64,000 nt of DNA from JAFDCJ01 sp964527835 (GTDB lineage: Bacteria > Desulfobacterota > Desulfobacteria > Desulfobacterales > JAFDCJ01), in contig CAZGNV010000005.1 of the NCBI GenBank assembly GCA_964527835.1, forward strand, positions 1 to 64,000, in the 5' to 3' direction. Both the position numbers and the translations under genes were made by a program. The number at the start of each line of letters is the position of its first letter. The first letter of the stretch is position 1. The notes beneath the pieces are model-generated. The model made no database searches. It saw nothing but the letters and a program-made list of their open reading frames with translations, and was not told where the DNA came from. Positions 35,201 through 43,883 of this stretch are shown here, one piece after another.

Positions 35201-36112
35201 ATGAGCGCTTCCCGCCGCCCGCCGCCCGCCGCCGCCGAGGCGGCCACCGTCATCCTTGCCCGGCAGCAGGACGGCCAACTGCAGGTCTACCTTCTCAAGC
35301 GCAGCCCCAAAAGCCGGTTTATGGCCGGCAATTTTGTTTTTCCCGGCGGTGCGGTGGATGCGGCGGACCGGCAGGTGGAGCTGTTTGCAAACCATTGCGA
35401 TTTGACGCCGGCTGAAATATCCCGGCGGCTCAACGGCGACCCGGCGCACACCCCCATCCTGGCCTATGCGGTGGCGGCCATCCGCGAAACCCTGGAAGAA
35501 GCCGGGGTGTTTCTCGCCCTGCAAAAGCCGGCAATGAAAGCCCGCCTGGAACAGGCCTGCCAACAGCGGCTGGAGGCAAAACGCACCGGCGACTGGTTTG
35601 CCGCCCTGGTGCACGATGACGGCTGGCAGCTGGCATTGTCGGCCCTGATGCGCTGGGCCCGCTGGATTACCCCGGAGCTGATGAAACAGCGCTACGACAC
35701 CCGCTTTTTCGTGGCCCTCATGCCCGCAGACCAGTCCTGCCGCCCGGACTTCACCGAAACGGTCCAGGGGGTATGGATCAGCCCCCGGGAGGGGTTAGCG
35801 GCCAATTTGGACGGCAAAATTTTATTGAGCCCGCCGACCCTGGTGACCCTGCACCAGCTGCTGCAATACCCGGATCTGCAAAGCCTGATCCAAGAAGCCA
35901 CCAACCGGCCGTGGGGGCCGGCCCTCATGCCGCGGCTGGTGCCCCTGGAGCAGGGGGCGATGATCGTCGAGCCCTGGGACCCCATGTACCACCAGCAAAA
36001 AATAAAGATCAACCCTGACGATCTGCCGGCGGCGGTGTTGCCGGTGGGAGAAGATTTTTCACGGATCTGGTATGACGGCACCGTCTGGAAACCCGTCGCC
36101 GCCGCCCGCTGA
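35201..36112 (+). CDS. Nudix hydrolase
   Basis: The start is placed at ATG 35201 (303 residues) because the promoter just upstream predicts a transcript starting there; a TTG at 35165 would fall within the -35 box. The Nudix box is split in the way of the NUDT7/19-like subfamily: FPGGAVDAADRQ, an insertion of about 25 residues, then AAIRETLEEAGVF. Such enzymes hydrolyse nucleoside diphosphate derivatives such as CoA or NDP-sugars; the substrate is unknown. The following ferredoxin gene begins 15 bp later and may be co-transcribed. Confidence 0.82.
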   Translation: MSASRRPPPAAAEAATVILARQQDGQLQVYLLKRSPKSRFMAGNFVFPGGAVDAADRQVELFANHCDLTPAEISRRLNGDPAHTPILAYAVAAIRETLEEAGVFLALQKPAMKARLEQACQQRLEAKRTGDWFAALVHDDGWQLALSALMRWARWITPELMKQRYDTRFFVALMPADQSCRPDFTETVQGVWISPREGLAANLDGKILLSPPTLVTLHQLLQYPDLQSLIQEATNRPWGPALMPRLVPLEQGAMIVEPWDPMYHQQKIKINPDDLPAAVLPVGEDFSRIWYDGTVWKPVAAAR

Positions 36113-36127
36113 TAAAGGAGGGATCGC

Positions 36128-36370
36128 ATGCAGGCATACAAACTCCTGGTCACGACCGACAACTGCACCGGTTGTCTGCGCTGCGCGCTGGCCTGTTCGG
36201 ACACCTACACCCGGGCCTTCAACACCCCGGCAGCGTATATCCAGGTGGACCTGGCGGATACAGCCTGCGCGATTCATTTTACCGACGACTGCAACGGTTG
36301 CGGCATTTGTGCGGACAACTGCTTCTACGACGCGCTGCGAAAGCAGCCCAGGGGGGAGGCCGTTCAATGA
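36128..36370 (+). CDS. Ferredoxin-like protein, two 4Fe-4S sites
   Basis: This 80-residue protein after AAGGAGGG has two clusters: CTGCLRCALAC near residue 13 and CNGCGICADNC near residue 55. It overlaps the following AOR gene by 4 bp (ATGA), so it is probably the electron-transfer subunit or direct partner of that enzyme. Confidence 0.9.
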   Translation: MQAYKLLVTTDNCTGCLRCALACSDTYTRAFNTPAAYIQVDLADTACAIHFTDDCNGCGICADNCFYDALRKQPRGEAVQ

Positions 36371-38229
36371 ACCATCAGCCCTACGGATTTGCGGGAAACG
36401 TGCTTTATGTCGACCTGACGCGGGGCCGAACCGCCATCGAGCCCCTGGACATGGCCCTGGCCGAAAAATTCATCGGGGGCCTGGGCCTGACGTTGAAAAC
36501 AGCCGGCGACCGGATCCGGCCGGCAACGGGCGCCCTGGAGCCGGCCAACCCCGTGGTGCTGGGAGCCGGCCCCCTGGTGGGAACCGATCTGCCATCGACA
36601 TCCCGGGTGTACGCGGTGAGCAAGCTGCCCGCCAGTGGTGCCATCGGCTGGTGCGGGGCCGGGGGGGTGAGCTTCGGCTACCTGCTCAAAAATGCGGGCT
36701 ACGACCTGGTGGTCATCGAAGGCCGTGCCGAGCGCCCGGTTTTTCTGAAAATCATTGACCGGCACGTCGAAATCTGCGACGCCGGGCACCTGTGGGGCCA
36801 GGGGATTGATCAAACCTGCAAGGCCCTGCGCCGGCAATCCGGCCAGCCGGCCGGCGTGCTGTGCATCGGCCAGGCCGGTGAAAACCGGGTGGCCTTTTCC
36901 ATGGCCTATGTCGACGGCATCGCCACCATGGGCCGGGGAGGGCTGGGCGCGGTGCTGGGCGCCAAAATGCTGAAAGCCGTGGTGGTCACCGGCAGCCGCG
37001 GCATCCGGGTGGCCGACCGCCGCCGCTACCAATCCCTGCGCGATGACTTTGTGGACAAAATCCGGCAATACCCCTACCTGAAGGAATCCCAGGAGTTGGG
37101 GCTGATCAAATCTTTGCCCGCGATTTCCGTTGAAACCTACCTGCAGATTAAAAAACGGCGCATTGCCTGCATATCGTGTCCCATCGGCTGCAAGGACGTG
37201 GTGGAAATCAAAGACGGCAAATTCAAGGGGCTGACGGCCAGCTCCAGCTCGGCCATCAACCTGCTGGTGCCCACCATGTACGGCATGGCGGACTACCGCC
37301 AGGCCGTAAAACTGGTGGCCACCCTGGATGGCTACGGGCTGGACATGTTCGAGTTCATGGGAGTGATGGGGTTTGCCAGGGCCCTGGCCGAACACGGCCT
37401 GATCGATGGGGCCGATGGGCAACCGGCCATCGTCATCGAATCGCTGGATTCCATGCTGCGCTGGGCAGAGAAAATCGCCCGGCGCCAGGGCCTGGGAGAC
37501 CTGCTGGCCGGCGGCTTCACGGCCATCCTGGAGCATTGCGGGGAGGCCGCCGCCGCCCATGCCCCGGCGCTGGTCAAGGGCATGCACCCTTACACCGGCC
37601 CGGGCTCGGCCCTGCCCTGGGATCTTTTCGGCACCATGGAGCTGGGACAGATCCTCGATCCGCGCGGGCCCCATGTGGGCTCGGGGGGCTCGCCGACCTA
37701 TTTCGCCAAACGGCCCCTGGAAGTGTTTCCCCGCCATCTGCAGCGCATGGGCGTTGGCCGGGAGGCCATCGAACGGATATTGCCGGATTTAAGTTTGCTC
37801 GCAGAAAAGAAGCGGCTCAATATCGGCGCGCTGCTGAAATATTCCCATCGCTGGTTTTGTATCCTGGGATCGCTGGGCGTGTGCGCCCGGGCGCAGATCA
37901 ACCGCTTTTACAGCGCCGCCCTGGGCGCCGAACTTTACGAGGCGGTCACCGGTATCCCCACGGATCTGGACGCCCTGAGGCGGCGCGCCGACCGCGTGTG
38001 GACCCTTTACAAACTGATCAACGTCAAAGAAGGCATCGGCCGCAAGGCCGAGGCCATCCCCCCGCGCTGGGTCAGCGGGGCCGGGTTTAAAAACTACGTC
38101 ACCGGCGAACAGCTGCAGCGCCGTGACATCGAGCAGATGGCCGCCGACTACTACCGGGAATGGGGCTGGGACCCCAAAACCGGCGCTCCCACTCCCGAAG
38201 CCCTGCGCAAACTGGGGCTGCTGTCATAA
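36367..38229 (+). CDS. Aldehyde:ferredoxin oxidoreductase family (AOR 2)
   Basis: This 620-residue enzyme starts at ATG 36367, overlapping the ferredoxin gene. N-terminal GNVLYVDLTRG, pterin motifs (GWCGAGGVSFG; MGRGGLGAVLGAKMLKA), cluster ligands CISCPIGC and a late Cys (LGVCARAQINRF) place it in the AOR family. It is distinct from AOR 1, and its coupling to a two-cluster ferredoxin suggests a two-subunit enzyme like WOR-type oxidoreductases. The substrate is unknown. Confidence 0.9.
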   Translation: MNHQPYGFAGNVLYVDLTRGRTAIEPLDMALAEKFIGGLGLTLKTAGDRIRPATGALEPANPVVLGAGPLVGTDLPSTSRVYAVSKLPASGAIGWCGAGGVSFGYLLKNAGYDLVVIEGRAERPVFLKIIDRHVEICDAGHLWGQGIDQTCKALRRQSGQPAGVLCIGQAGENRVAFSMAYVDGIATMGRGGLGAVLGAKMLKAVVVTGSRGIRVADRRRYQSLRDDFVDKIRQYPYLKESQELGLIKSLPAISVETYLQIKKRRIACISCPIGCKDVVEIKDGKFKGLTASSSSAINLLVPTMYGMADYRQAVKLVATLDGYGLDMFEFMGVMGFARALAEHGLIDGADGQPAIVIESLDSMLRWAEKIARRQGLGDLLAGGFTAILEHCGEAAAAHAPALVKGMHPYTGPGSALPWDLFGTMELGQILDPRGPHVGSGGSPTYFAKRPLEVFPRHLQRMGVGREAIERILPDLSLLAEKKRLNIGALLKYSHRWFCILGSLGVCARAQINRFYSAALGAELYEAVTGIPTDLDALRRRADRVWTLYKLINVKEGIGRKAEAIPPRWVSGAGFKNYVTGEQLQRRDIEQMAADYYREWGWDPKTGAPTPEALRKLGLLS

Positions 38230-38403
38230 TACCGACATCAAGTCGGATTGATATTTGTCTTACCAATTATTGTTATCCAACTTATTAGCAATAAATAAGT
38301 CGATTGTAATAATGATTGACAATATTTGATTATGTTGCTAATTTTAACACAATAAGACATGATTTATGAATGCTGAATTCAATTGACACACTAAAAGAGG
38401 TTT

Positions 38404-38658
38404 GTGATGCAAGTGGTAACGGTGTCAAGCAGAGGCCAAATCGTTATTCCGAAGGAAATTAGAAAACGGCTCAATATTGTTGCTGGCAAAAGGCTGTCCG
38501 TTAAAGCGCAAGGAGATCAGGTGCTGCTCACAGTACTGCCGGACGATCCGGTGGAGGCTTTTTGCGGAATTTTTAAAGAGAAATCCTCACTGACCCGGGC
38601 GTTGACCGAGCACCGGCAAAAGGATAAACGTCGTGAAGACAAAAAAATTGCTGGATAG
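38404..38658 (+). CDS. AbrB/MazE-type antitoxin
   Basis: This 84-residue protein (GTG 38404 or ATG 38407) has the swapped-hairpin AbrB fold: VSSRGQIVIPKEIRKRLNI, then KRLSVKAQGDQVLLTV. A TTGACA at 38316-38321 in the AT-rich upstream stretch may be its -35 box. It overlaps the following PIN gene by 26 bp. Confidence 0.87.
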   Translation: MMQVVTVSSRGQIVIPKEIRKRLNIVAGKRLSVKAQGDQVLLTVLPDDPVEAFCGIFKEKSSLTRALTEHRQKDKRREDKKIAG

Positions 38659-39043
38659 CTATGCACTGTTAGCCTATCTGAACAGGGAAAACGGCTTTAA
38701 AAAGGTGCGCGATATACTGGCAGATGCCTGGAAATCCGGCTTTCCTGTTTTGATGAATGAATTGAATGTCGGTGAAACCTATTATATTCTCTATCGCAAA
38801 CGCGGTCATGAACAGGCCGAATATTTTCTGGACACGGTTCTGGCAGGACTGCCCATTTCTATGATCTCAAATGATTTTAACGCGGTTATTGCTGCAGCGA
38901 AAATAAAAGCCCGGCATGCGCTTTCTTTTGCAGATTGCTTTGTGGTCGCCACGGCCCAACGAGAAAATGCCGTTATCCTGACCGGTGATCCTGAATTTAA
39001 GCATGTCGAAAATTTGGTGAAAATAGACTGGCTCACCCCCTGA
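38633..39043 (+). CDS. PIN-domain toxin paired with AbrB antitoxin
   Basis: A GTG start inside the antitoxin gene gives 136 residues. PIN-domain residues are visible: LLDSYALLAYLN (Asp), NELNVGETYY (Glu), SFADCFVVATA (Asp) and LTGDPEF (Asp). It is a VapC-like RNase expected to be held inactive by the AbrB-type partner. Confidence 0.87.
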   Translation: MKTKKLLDSYALLAYLNRENGFKKVRDILADAWKSGFPVLMNELNVGETYYILYRKRGHEQAEYFLDTVLAGLPISMISNDFNAVIAAAKIKARHALSFADCFVVATAQRENAVILTGDPEFKHVENLVKIDWLTP

Positions 39044-39072
39044 ACCATTTCGATTCCATCTTTTTCCAATAG

Positions 39073-39216
39073 ATCCTCGCCGCTGGCCCAAAATTCAAGT
39101 CACCGGCTCTGTTCGTGGTTGTGGTCAACCTGCTATCCGAGGAAACCTGCCAGCGGCTGCTGGCCAACCCCGGTGGGTTCGCCGCTGAATTGGCCACCGA
39201 TGCCTTATGGGGATAA
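39073..39216 (+). pseudogene. Possible 3' remnant of an unknown gene
   Basis: An open frame of 48 codons bounded upstream by TAG and ending at TAA reads like real protein (ALFVVVVNLLSEETCQRLLA, then NPGGFAAELATDALWG) but has no good start or ribosome site. It may be the tail of a lost gene between the PIN toxin and the YgjP-like gene. No family is recognised. Confidence 0.3.
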
Positions 39217-39222
39217 AACCGA

Positions 39223-39786
39223 TCAGACGAGCAGGGGCGTATATTCATTGAGCTGCCGGTCCAGCCGCCGCGCATCGGCCAGCAGAGCTTCCAGCTGCCG
39301 CCAGAAACCGGAGCCGTGGTTTTTGACCCGCGTGTGCACCAGTTCGTGCAGGATGGTATAATCGACCAATTCGGGGGGCAGCCGGACCAGGTTGATGTTC
39401 AGGCTGATGTTGTTTTTGCCCGAGCAGCTGCCCCAGCGGGTTTTCTGGTTTCTGACAAATACCCGGTTGTAGGAAAATCCGTGGCGCTGCGCCAGGTGCT
39501 CCAGCCGCTCGATCAGCTGCCGGCGCGCTGCCCGCCGATCAATGGGCCGCTCCTCGGCCAGGGCCTCGGCCCTGCGCTGCAGGCGCTGCATCTTTTCGAG
39601 GTGCTTTTTGATCCAGCCGGCTTTTGAGCGTGCAAATTGCTCGGCCCGGGCAAAGGATACCCCCCGCGGGACCGCCACCCGCACCCCGCGAAAAGGGCGG
39701 ATGGAAACGCTGATGTGTTTGGCCCGCTGGCTGCGCTCCAGCAGTACCGGGGCCACGCCCTTTAGTTCAACCGTTCGGATTTTCAT
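39223..39786 (-). CDS. YgjP-like metallopeptidase-domain protein
   Basis: The start at 39786 lies 2 bp after the stop of the upstream oxidoreductase gene, giving 187 residues. N-terminal VELKGVAPVLLERSQRAKHI and the catalytic zinc motif HELVHTRVKNHGSGFW identify the YgjP/DUF45 (M48-like) family of putative metal-dependent hydrolases. The biological substrate is unknown. It is probably co-transcribed with the upstream OYE-family gene. Confidence 0.88.
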   Translation of the reverse strand: MKIRTVELKGVAPVLLERSQRAKHISVSIRPFRGVRVAVPRGVSFARAEQFARSKAGWIKKHLEKMQRLQRRAEALAEERPIDRRAARRQLIERLEHLAQRHGFSYNRVFVRNQKTRWGSCSGKNNISLNINLVRLPPELVDYTILHELVHTRVKNHGSGFWRQLEALLADARRLDRQLNEYTPLLV

Positions 39787-39788
39787 GG

Positions 39789-40910
39789 CTATCGGAACAA
39801 CTCGCGATAGGCGGCCCTTTGTTCCCGGCTCCAGCGCGGGCAGAATGCCGGTTTGCCCTGCATGACCAGCTCCATGCAGGCATTGCACTTGGGGCTGCAC
39901 TTGACAATGGTCCGCTCCAGACCCCGGCGCGCTTTGACCGGCCACAGGGGATCCACCCACAACGGGCGCGCCAGCCCGATCAAATCCGCTTTGCCGGCTT
40001 TTATAATCGACTCGGCCCGGGCGGGGGTCGAAATCCGGCCGGCGGCAATCACCGCAACTTTCACCTGCCTTTTGACGGCCGCCGCCAGCGAGACCATGTA
40101 GCCGGGTTTTTGAGAGCGCTTGATCACCGCGGGCAGAAAAAACGATTCATAGGTCCCGCCCATGGCGGAAATGTAGGCAATCCCGTTTTCGGCCAGGGCA
40201 GCGGCCAGCACCACGGATTCCTTGACCTGCAGCCCGTCGGGCAGCCATTCATCGGCCAAAAAGCGGTAGCCCACCGGAAAATCCCCCACCGCGTCCTTGA
40301 CACGCTTTAAAACCTCCAGCGGAAACCGGATGCGGTTGGCAAGCGATCCCCCGTACTGGTCACTGCGCTGGTTGGTGCGCGGGGAAACGAACTGGGACAG
40401 CAGATAGCCGGTGCCCCCATGCAGTTCCACCAGGTCAAAGCCGGCCTTTTGCACCCGCAGCGCCGCATTGGCAAACTGCCGGGCAATGGTGGTGATCTCT
40501 TTTTTCGTCAGCTCCCGAGGGGTTCTTTTAAAAGCCGTCACCGCCGAGGGCGCCACCGGGTCGGCGGTAAAGGCAAAGCGCCCGGCGTGATTGATCTGCA
40601 GCCCGGCCCGGCTTTTTTGGGATTTGATCGCGGCAGCCAGTTTTTCGAGCCCGGGCAGGTAGCGGCTGTGATCGCAGCGCAGGGTGCGCGGCGAGCCGCT
40701 GCCGGCGGGCGTGATGCTCGCGTTTTCCACCATCACCATGGCCGCGCCCCCGGCGGCCATCTGCCGGTAATGATACAGCAGCAGCGGAGAAACCTTGCCC
40801 CCCGCAGCCGCATAGCCCAGATAAAGAGGCGCCATGGTGATCCGGTTTTTGAGTCGTAAGCCCTTGACCGTCAAGGGCTTGAACAGGTTCGCATAAGTGC
40901 TGTTTTTCAT
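39789..40910 (-). CDS. OYE-family NADH:flavin oxidoreductase
   Basis: This 373-residue FMN-binding TIM barrel has FKPLTVKGLRLKNRITMAP, GLQINHAGRF, the catalytic-site FDLVELHGGTGYLLSQF, and a C-terminal cluster-like motif CSPKCNACMELVMQGKPAFC. The last motif and barrel resemble the N-terminal half of 2,4-dienoyl-CoA reductase or trimethylamine dehydrogenase, but the FAD/NADPH C-terminal domains are absent. The substrate is unknown. Confidence 0.87.
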   Translation of the reverse strand: MKNSTYANLFKPLTVKGLRLKNRITMAPLYLGYAAAGGKVSPLLLYHYRQMAAGGAAMVMVENASITPAGSGSPRTLRCDHSRYLPGLEKLAAAIKSQKSRAGLQINHAGRFAFTADPVAPSAVTAFKRTPRELTKKEITTIARQFANAALRVQKAGFDLVELHGGTGYLLSQFVSPRTNQRSDQYGGSLANRIRFPLEVLKRVKDAVGDFPVGYRFLADEWLPDGLQVKESVVLAAALAENGIAYISAMGGTYESFFLPAVIKRSQKPGYMVSLAAAVKRQVKVAVIAAGRISTPARAESIIKAGKADLIGLARPLWVDPLWPVKARRGLERTIVKCSPKCNACMELVMQGKPAFCPRWSREQRAAYRELFR

Positions 40911-41098
40911 TTTGCCCCCCCTTTAGCTGAATTTGAAGTTGGCCGGTGAGTTCCGGGTTTGCAAAATCTCCCTGACGATATCTTAATCCCGGGTTCTGCA
41001 ATCTTTTGCAAGCATTTTTTCAACACCCCCTGCAGGGACCGGCAAAACCCGGGGGACCGCGCTTGACAGCCGGCAATATGGATCTGAGTTTTTCATCA

Positions 41099-41274
41099 AT
41101 GAAAAGATTGTCTGCCAGCGTTTTGCTTTGCGTACTTGTCGTTTTGCTGTACGCCTGCGCCACCAGCTCATGCTGGTTTCGGAGGACCCGGCCATTGCCG
41201 CCTCCAGGCAAGCCTACGTCGAAATGCTCAAGCCCTATGCCAATAAGGGAAAGCGCCCGGTTTACAAACTCTAG
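41099..41274 (+). pseudogene. Frameshifted small lipoprotein gene
   Basis: The first frame encodes a lipoprotein signal (MKRLSASVLLCVLVVLLYAC). Right after the lipobox, the sensible frame shifts: RHQLMLVSEDPAIAASRQAY continues to VYKL and TAG at 41272-41274, while the original frame becomes Pro/Ser-rich nonsense. One indel near 41155-41175 explains both. The intact product would be a lipoprotein of about 57 residues. Confidence 0.55.
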
Positions 41275-41428
41275 CTCGCCGGGTGCCGCAAAGCCGCCGC
41301 CGTACATCCCCCGTCGCCACTAATTTTTTTCCAACCTTCTGATAATTCATTAAATACAGCTCCTGCTTGGGGTCTGCGGTCGCCCAGAATCCCCTAAAGA
41401 TTCCCCTTAAACGGTCGATAAGATAACT

Positions 41429-42667
41429 GTGAAAACTGCATCCCATCTGAAGGACAGCCACCGGGAAATCGAGCGCCTGATTGCCTCGATTCCCACCATC
41501 CTGATCGGACTGTCCCCGGAAAACGAGATTGTCCACTGGAATGCCAAGGCGGAAAAAGTCCTCGGCCGGCCGGCCGCGGCCGTCATGGGCCGGCCCATGG
41601 GCCAGTGCGGCATGGACTGGGACTGGCAAAAAATTGAAGCCGGCATCGCCCGCAGCCGGGCGCAGCGCGCTGCGGTGCGGGTCGATGACATCGCCTTTCG
41701 CCGGGCCAACGCTGACCAGGGCTATCTGGGCATCACCATCAACCCGTTAAACGGAGATGGCCAGCGCATCCTAGGGCTGACCATCATCGGGGCCGACATC
41801 ACCGAGCGCAAAAAGCTCGAAGCCCGCCTGCAGCAGTCCCACAAAATGGAGGCCATCGGCCAGCTGGCGGCCGGCATCGCCCACGAGATCAACACCCCCA
41901 CCCAGTTCGTGGGCGACAATACCCGCTTTTTCCAGGATGCCTTTGATGATCTGCTGCAGATCATCAAAGAATACGAACAGTTGCTGGAAACGGCTCGAAC
42001 CCGGCCGCTGACTGCAGAAGCTATTGCCGCGGTTGAAGAACGCATCGAGGAATTCGACCTGGATTACCTGCGCGACGAAATCCCGGTGGCCATCGGGCAC
42101 ACCCTCAAGGGCGTGGAGCGCATCGCCCGGATCGTCCAGGCCATGAAAATATTCGCCCACCCGGGCATGGCCGACCAGGAGCCCACCGACATCAACGCTG
42201 AAATCGAAAAAACCATTACCATCACCCGCAATGAATGGAAGTACGTGGCGGACCTGGAAACCGACTTTGATGCGTCCCTGCCGCCGGTGCCCTGCTTTCG
42301 GGCTGAACTGAACCAGGTGATTTTGAACATGATTGTCAATGCGGCCCATGCCATCACCGATGCCAACGGGGGCGATTCAGCGAAAAAAGGGCTGATTCGC
42401 ATCCGGACCGTCCATGGGCAAAACCAGGCCCGGATTTATATCAGCGACACCGGGGCCGGCATCCCTGCAGAAATCCAGCATAAAATATTTGATCTTTTTT
42501 TTACCACCAAGGAACCCGGCCGGGGAACGGGCCAGGGACTGGCCATCGCCCATTCGGTGATTGTTGAAAAACACGGGGGCACCCTGGACCTGAAAAGCCG
42601 GCCGGGGCGGGGCGCCACCTTTATCATCGGACTGCCTCTGCAGACGGCTGCCAAAAAAAATGGATGA
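41429..42667 (+). CDS. PAS-domain sensor histidine kinase
   Basis: A GTG start gives 412 residues with no transmembrane segment, so it is cytoplasmic. A PAS domain (about 10-130) is followed by HisKA with the His in LAAGIAHEINTPTQFV and an HATPase domain (NMIVNAAHA, DTGAGIP, GTGQGLAIAHSV). It overlaps the next response-regulator gene by 8 bp and heads a three-gene signalling operon. Confidence 0.88.
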   Translation: MKTASHLKDSHREIERLIASIPTILIGLSPENEIVHWNAKAEKVLGRPAAAVMGRPMGQCGMDWDWQKIEAGIARSRAQRAAVRVDDIAFRRANADQGYLGITINPLNGDGQRILGLTIIGADITERKKLEARLQQSHKMEAIGQLAAGIAHEINTPTQFVGDNTRFFQDAFDDLLQIIKEYEQLLETARTRPLTAEAIAAVEERIEEFDLDYLRDEIPVAIGHTLKGVERIARIVQAMKIFAHPGMADQEPTDINAEIEKTITITRNEWKYVADLETDFDASLPPVPCFRAELNQVILNMIVNAAHAITDANGGDSAKKGLIRIRTVHGQNQARIYISDTGAGIPAEIQHKIFDLFFTTKEPGRGTGQGLAIAHSVIVEKHGGTLDLKSRPGRGATFIIGLPLQTAAKKNG

Positions 42668-43883
42668 CCACCTGAAAAAACGAATCCTGTTTGTCGATGA
42701 CGAACCCATGGTCCTCAAAGGCCTTCAGCGAACCCTGCGCAAAATGCGCCATGAATGGGACATGGCGTTTGCAGGCGGCGGCGCCGAGGCTTTGGAGATC
42801 CTGGCTAAAAACCCCGTGGACGTCATTGTTTCGGACCTGAAAATGCCGGAGATGGACGGCACCCGGCTGCTGACCGAAGTCAAAAACCGCCACCCCGACG
42901 TGGTGCGCATTATTCTTTCCGGACACCTGGAGCATGAAACCACCCTTAAATCCCTCCAGGTCGCCCACCAGAGCCTGGCAAAACCCTGCGATGCCCGGGT
43001 GCTGCAGCAGACCCTGGCCAAGCTGTTCGCCCTGCGCGACATCCTGTCGGATGCGGCCATCAAGAAGATTGTCGCCCGGATCGAATCGCTTCCCAGCCTG
43101 CCCTCCATCTACACCGAAATCATGGCCGAAATGCAGTCCGCCGATCCATCGATTCAAAAAGTGGGAGCAATCGTCGCCACCGACCCCAGCATGACCGCCA
43201 AAATTTTGCAGGTGATCAATTCGGTTTTTTTCGGACTGCCCCGTAAAATCGAAAGCCCCCAGCAGGCAGTGGCGCTGCTGGGGTTGGAAACCATCAAGTC
43301 GTTGGTGCTGTCGGTCAAAATTTTTGCCCAGTTCAACCAGAAAAGCTTCAGCTGGTTTGATATTGACACTCTTTTTCATCACAGCCTGGCGGTCAGCACC
43401 CACACCCGGGCCATCGTCGCCGCCCAGAAAATGGCCCAGGTCATGATCAATCATGCCCTGATGGCGGGCTTGCTGCATGACCTGGGCAAACTGATCCTGG
43501 CCACCAATTTCCAAAAGCCCTACCGCCAGCTGCTGGCCGAAGCCCGCAGCTGCGGCCGCAGCCTGTGGGAGCTGGAATATGAAGCCTTCGGCACCAGCCA
43601 TGCTGAAATCGGTGCATACCTGATGGGGCTGTGGCGCGTGGAAACCCCGATCATCGAGGCCATTGCCTTTCATCACCGCCCGGCCGGCAGCCTGGCCCAA
43701 ACCATGGGCCTACTGACCGCCGTGCATGTGGGCAATGCCATTGACCATCAAGACCCGCCGGCTGCCGATCAGCCGGCGGCTTTGCCAATCGACGCGCAAT
43801 ACCTGGACAGCGTGGGCGCAACCCAGCGCCTGGCCCAATGGCGCCAGGCCTGCCGCGAGATTACAGAAAGGAAAACGCAATGA
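42660..43883 (+). CDS. Response regulator with HDOD output domain
   Basis: This 407-residue protein has an N-terminal receiver (DDEPMV; phospho-Asp in VIVSDLKMPEMDG) and a HDOD domain (about 140-340; SLPSLPSIYTEI, MAGLLHDLGKLIL, HAEIGAYLMGLW, AIAFHHRP). HDOD proteins are HD-GYP relatives without phosphodiesterase activity that act in signalling. It lies between the kinase and the phosphatase regulator, overlapping both. Confidence 0.9.
   Translation: MDDHLKKRILFVDDEPMVLKGLQRTLRKMRHEWDMAFAGGGAEALEILAKNPVDVIVSDLKMPEMDGTRLLTEVKNRHPDVVRIILSGHLEHETTLKSLQVAHQSLAKPCDARVLQQTLAKLFALRDILSDAAIKKIVARIESLPSLPSIYTEIMAEMQSADPSIQKVGAIVATDPSMTAKILQVINSVFFGLPRKIESPQQAVALLGLETIKSLVLSVKIFAQFNQKSFSWFDIDTLFHHSLAVSTHTRAIVAAQKMAQVMINHALMAGLLHDLGKLILATNFQKPYRQLLAEARSCGRSLWELEYEAFGTSHAEIGAYLMGLWRVETPIIEAIAFHHRPAGSLAQTMGLLTAVHVGNAIDHQDPPAADQPAALPIDAQYLDSVGATQRLAQWRQACREITERKTQ

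Noticed and set aside
36364..37737. 457-codon minus-strand frame opposite AOR 2
   Set aside because: It is a complement artefact of GC-rich coding DNA; AOR motifs on the plus strand are unambiguous.
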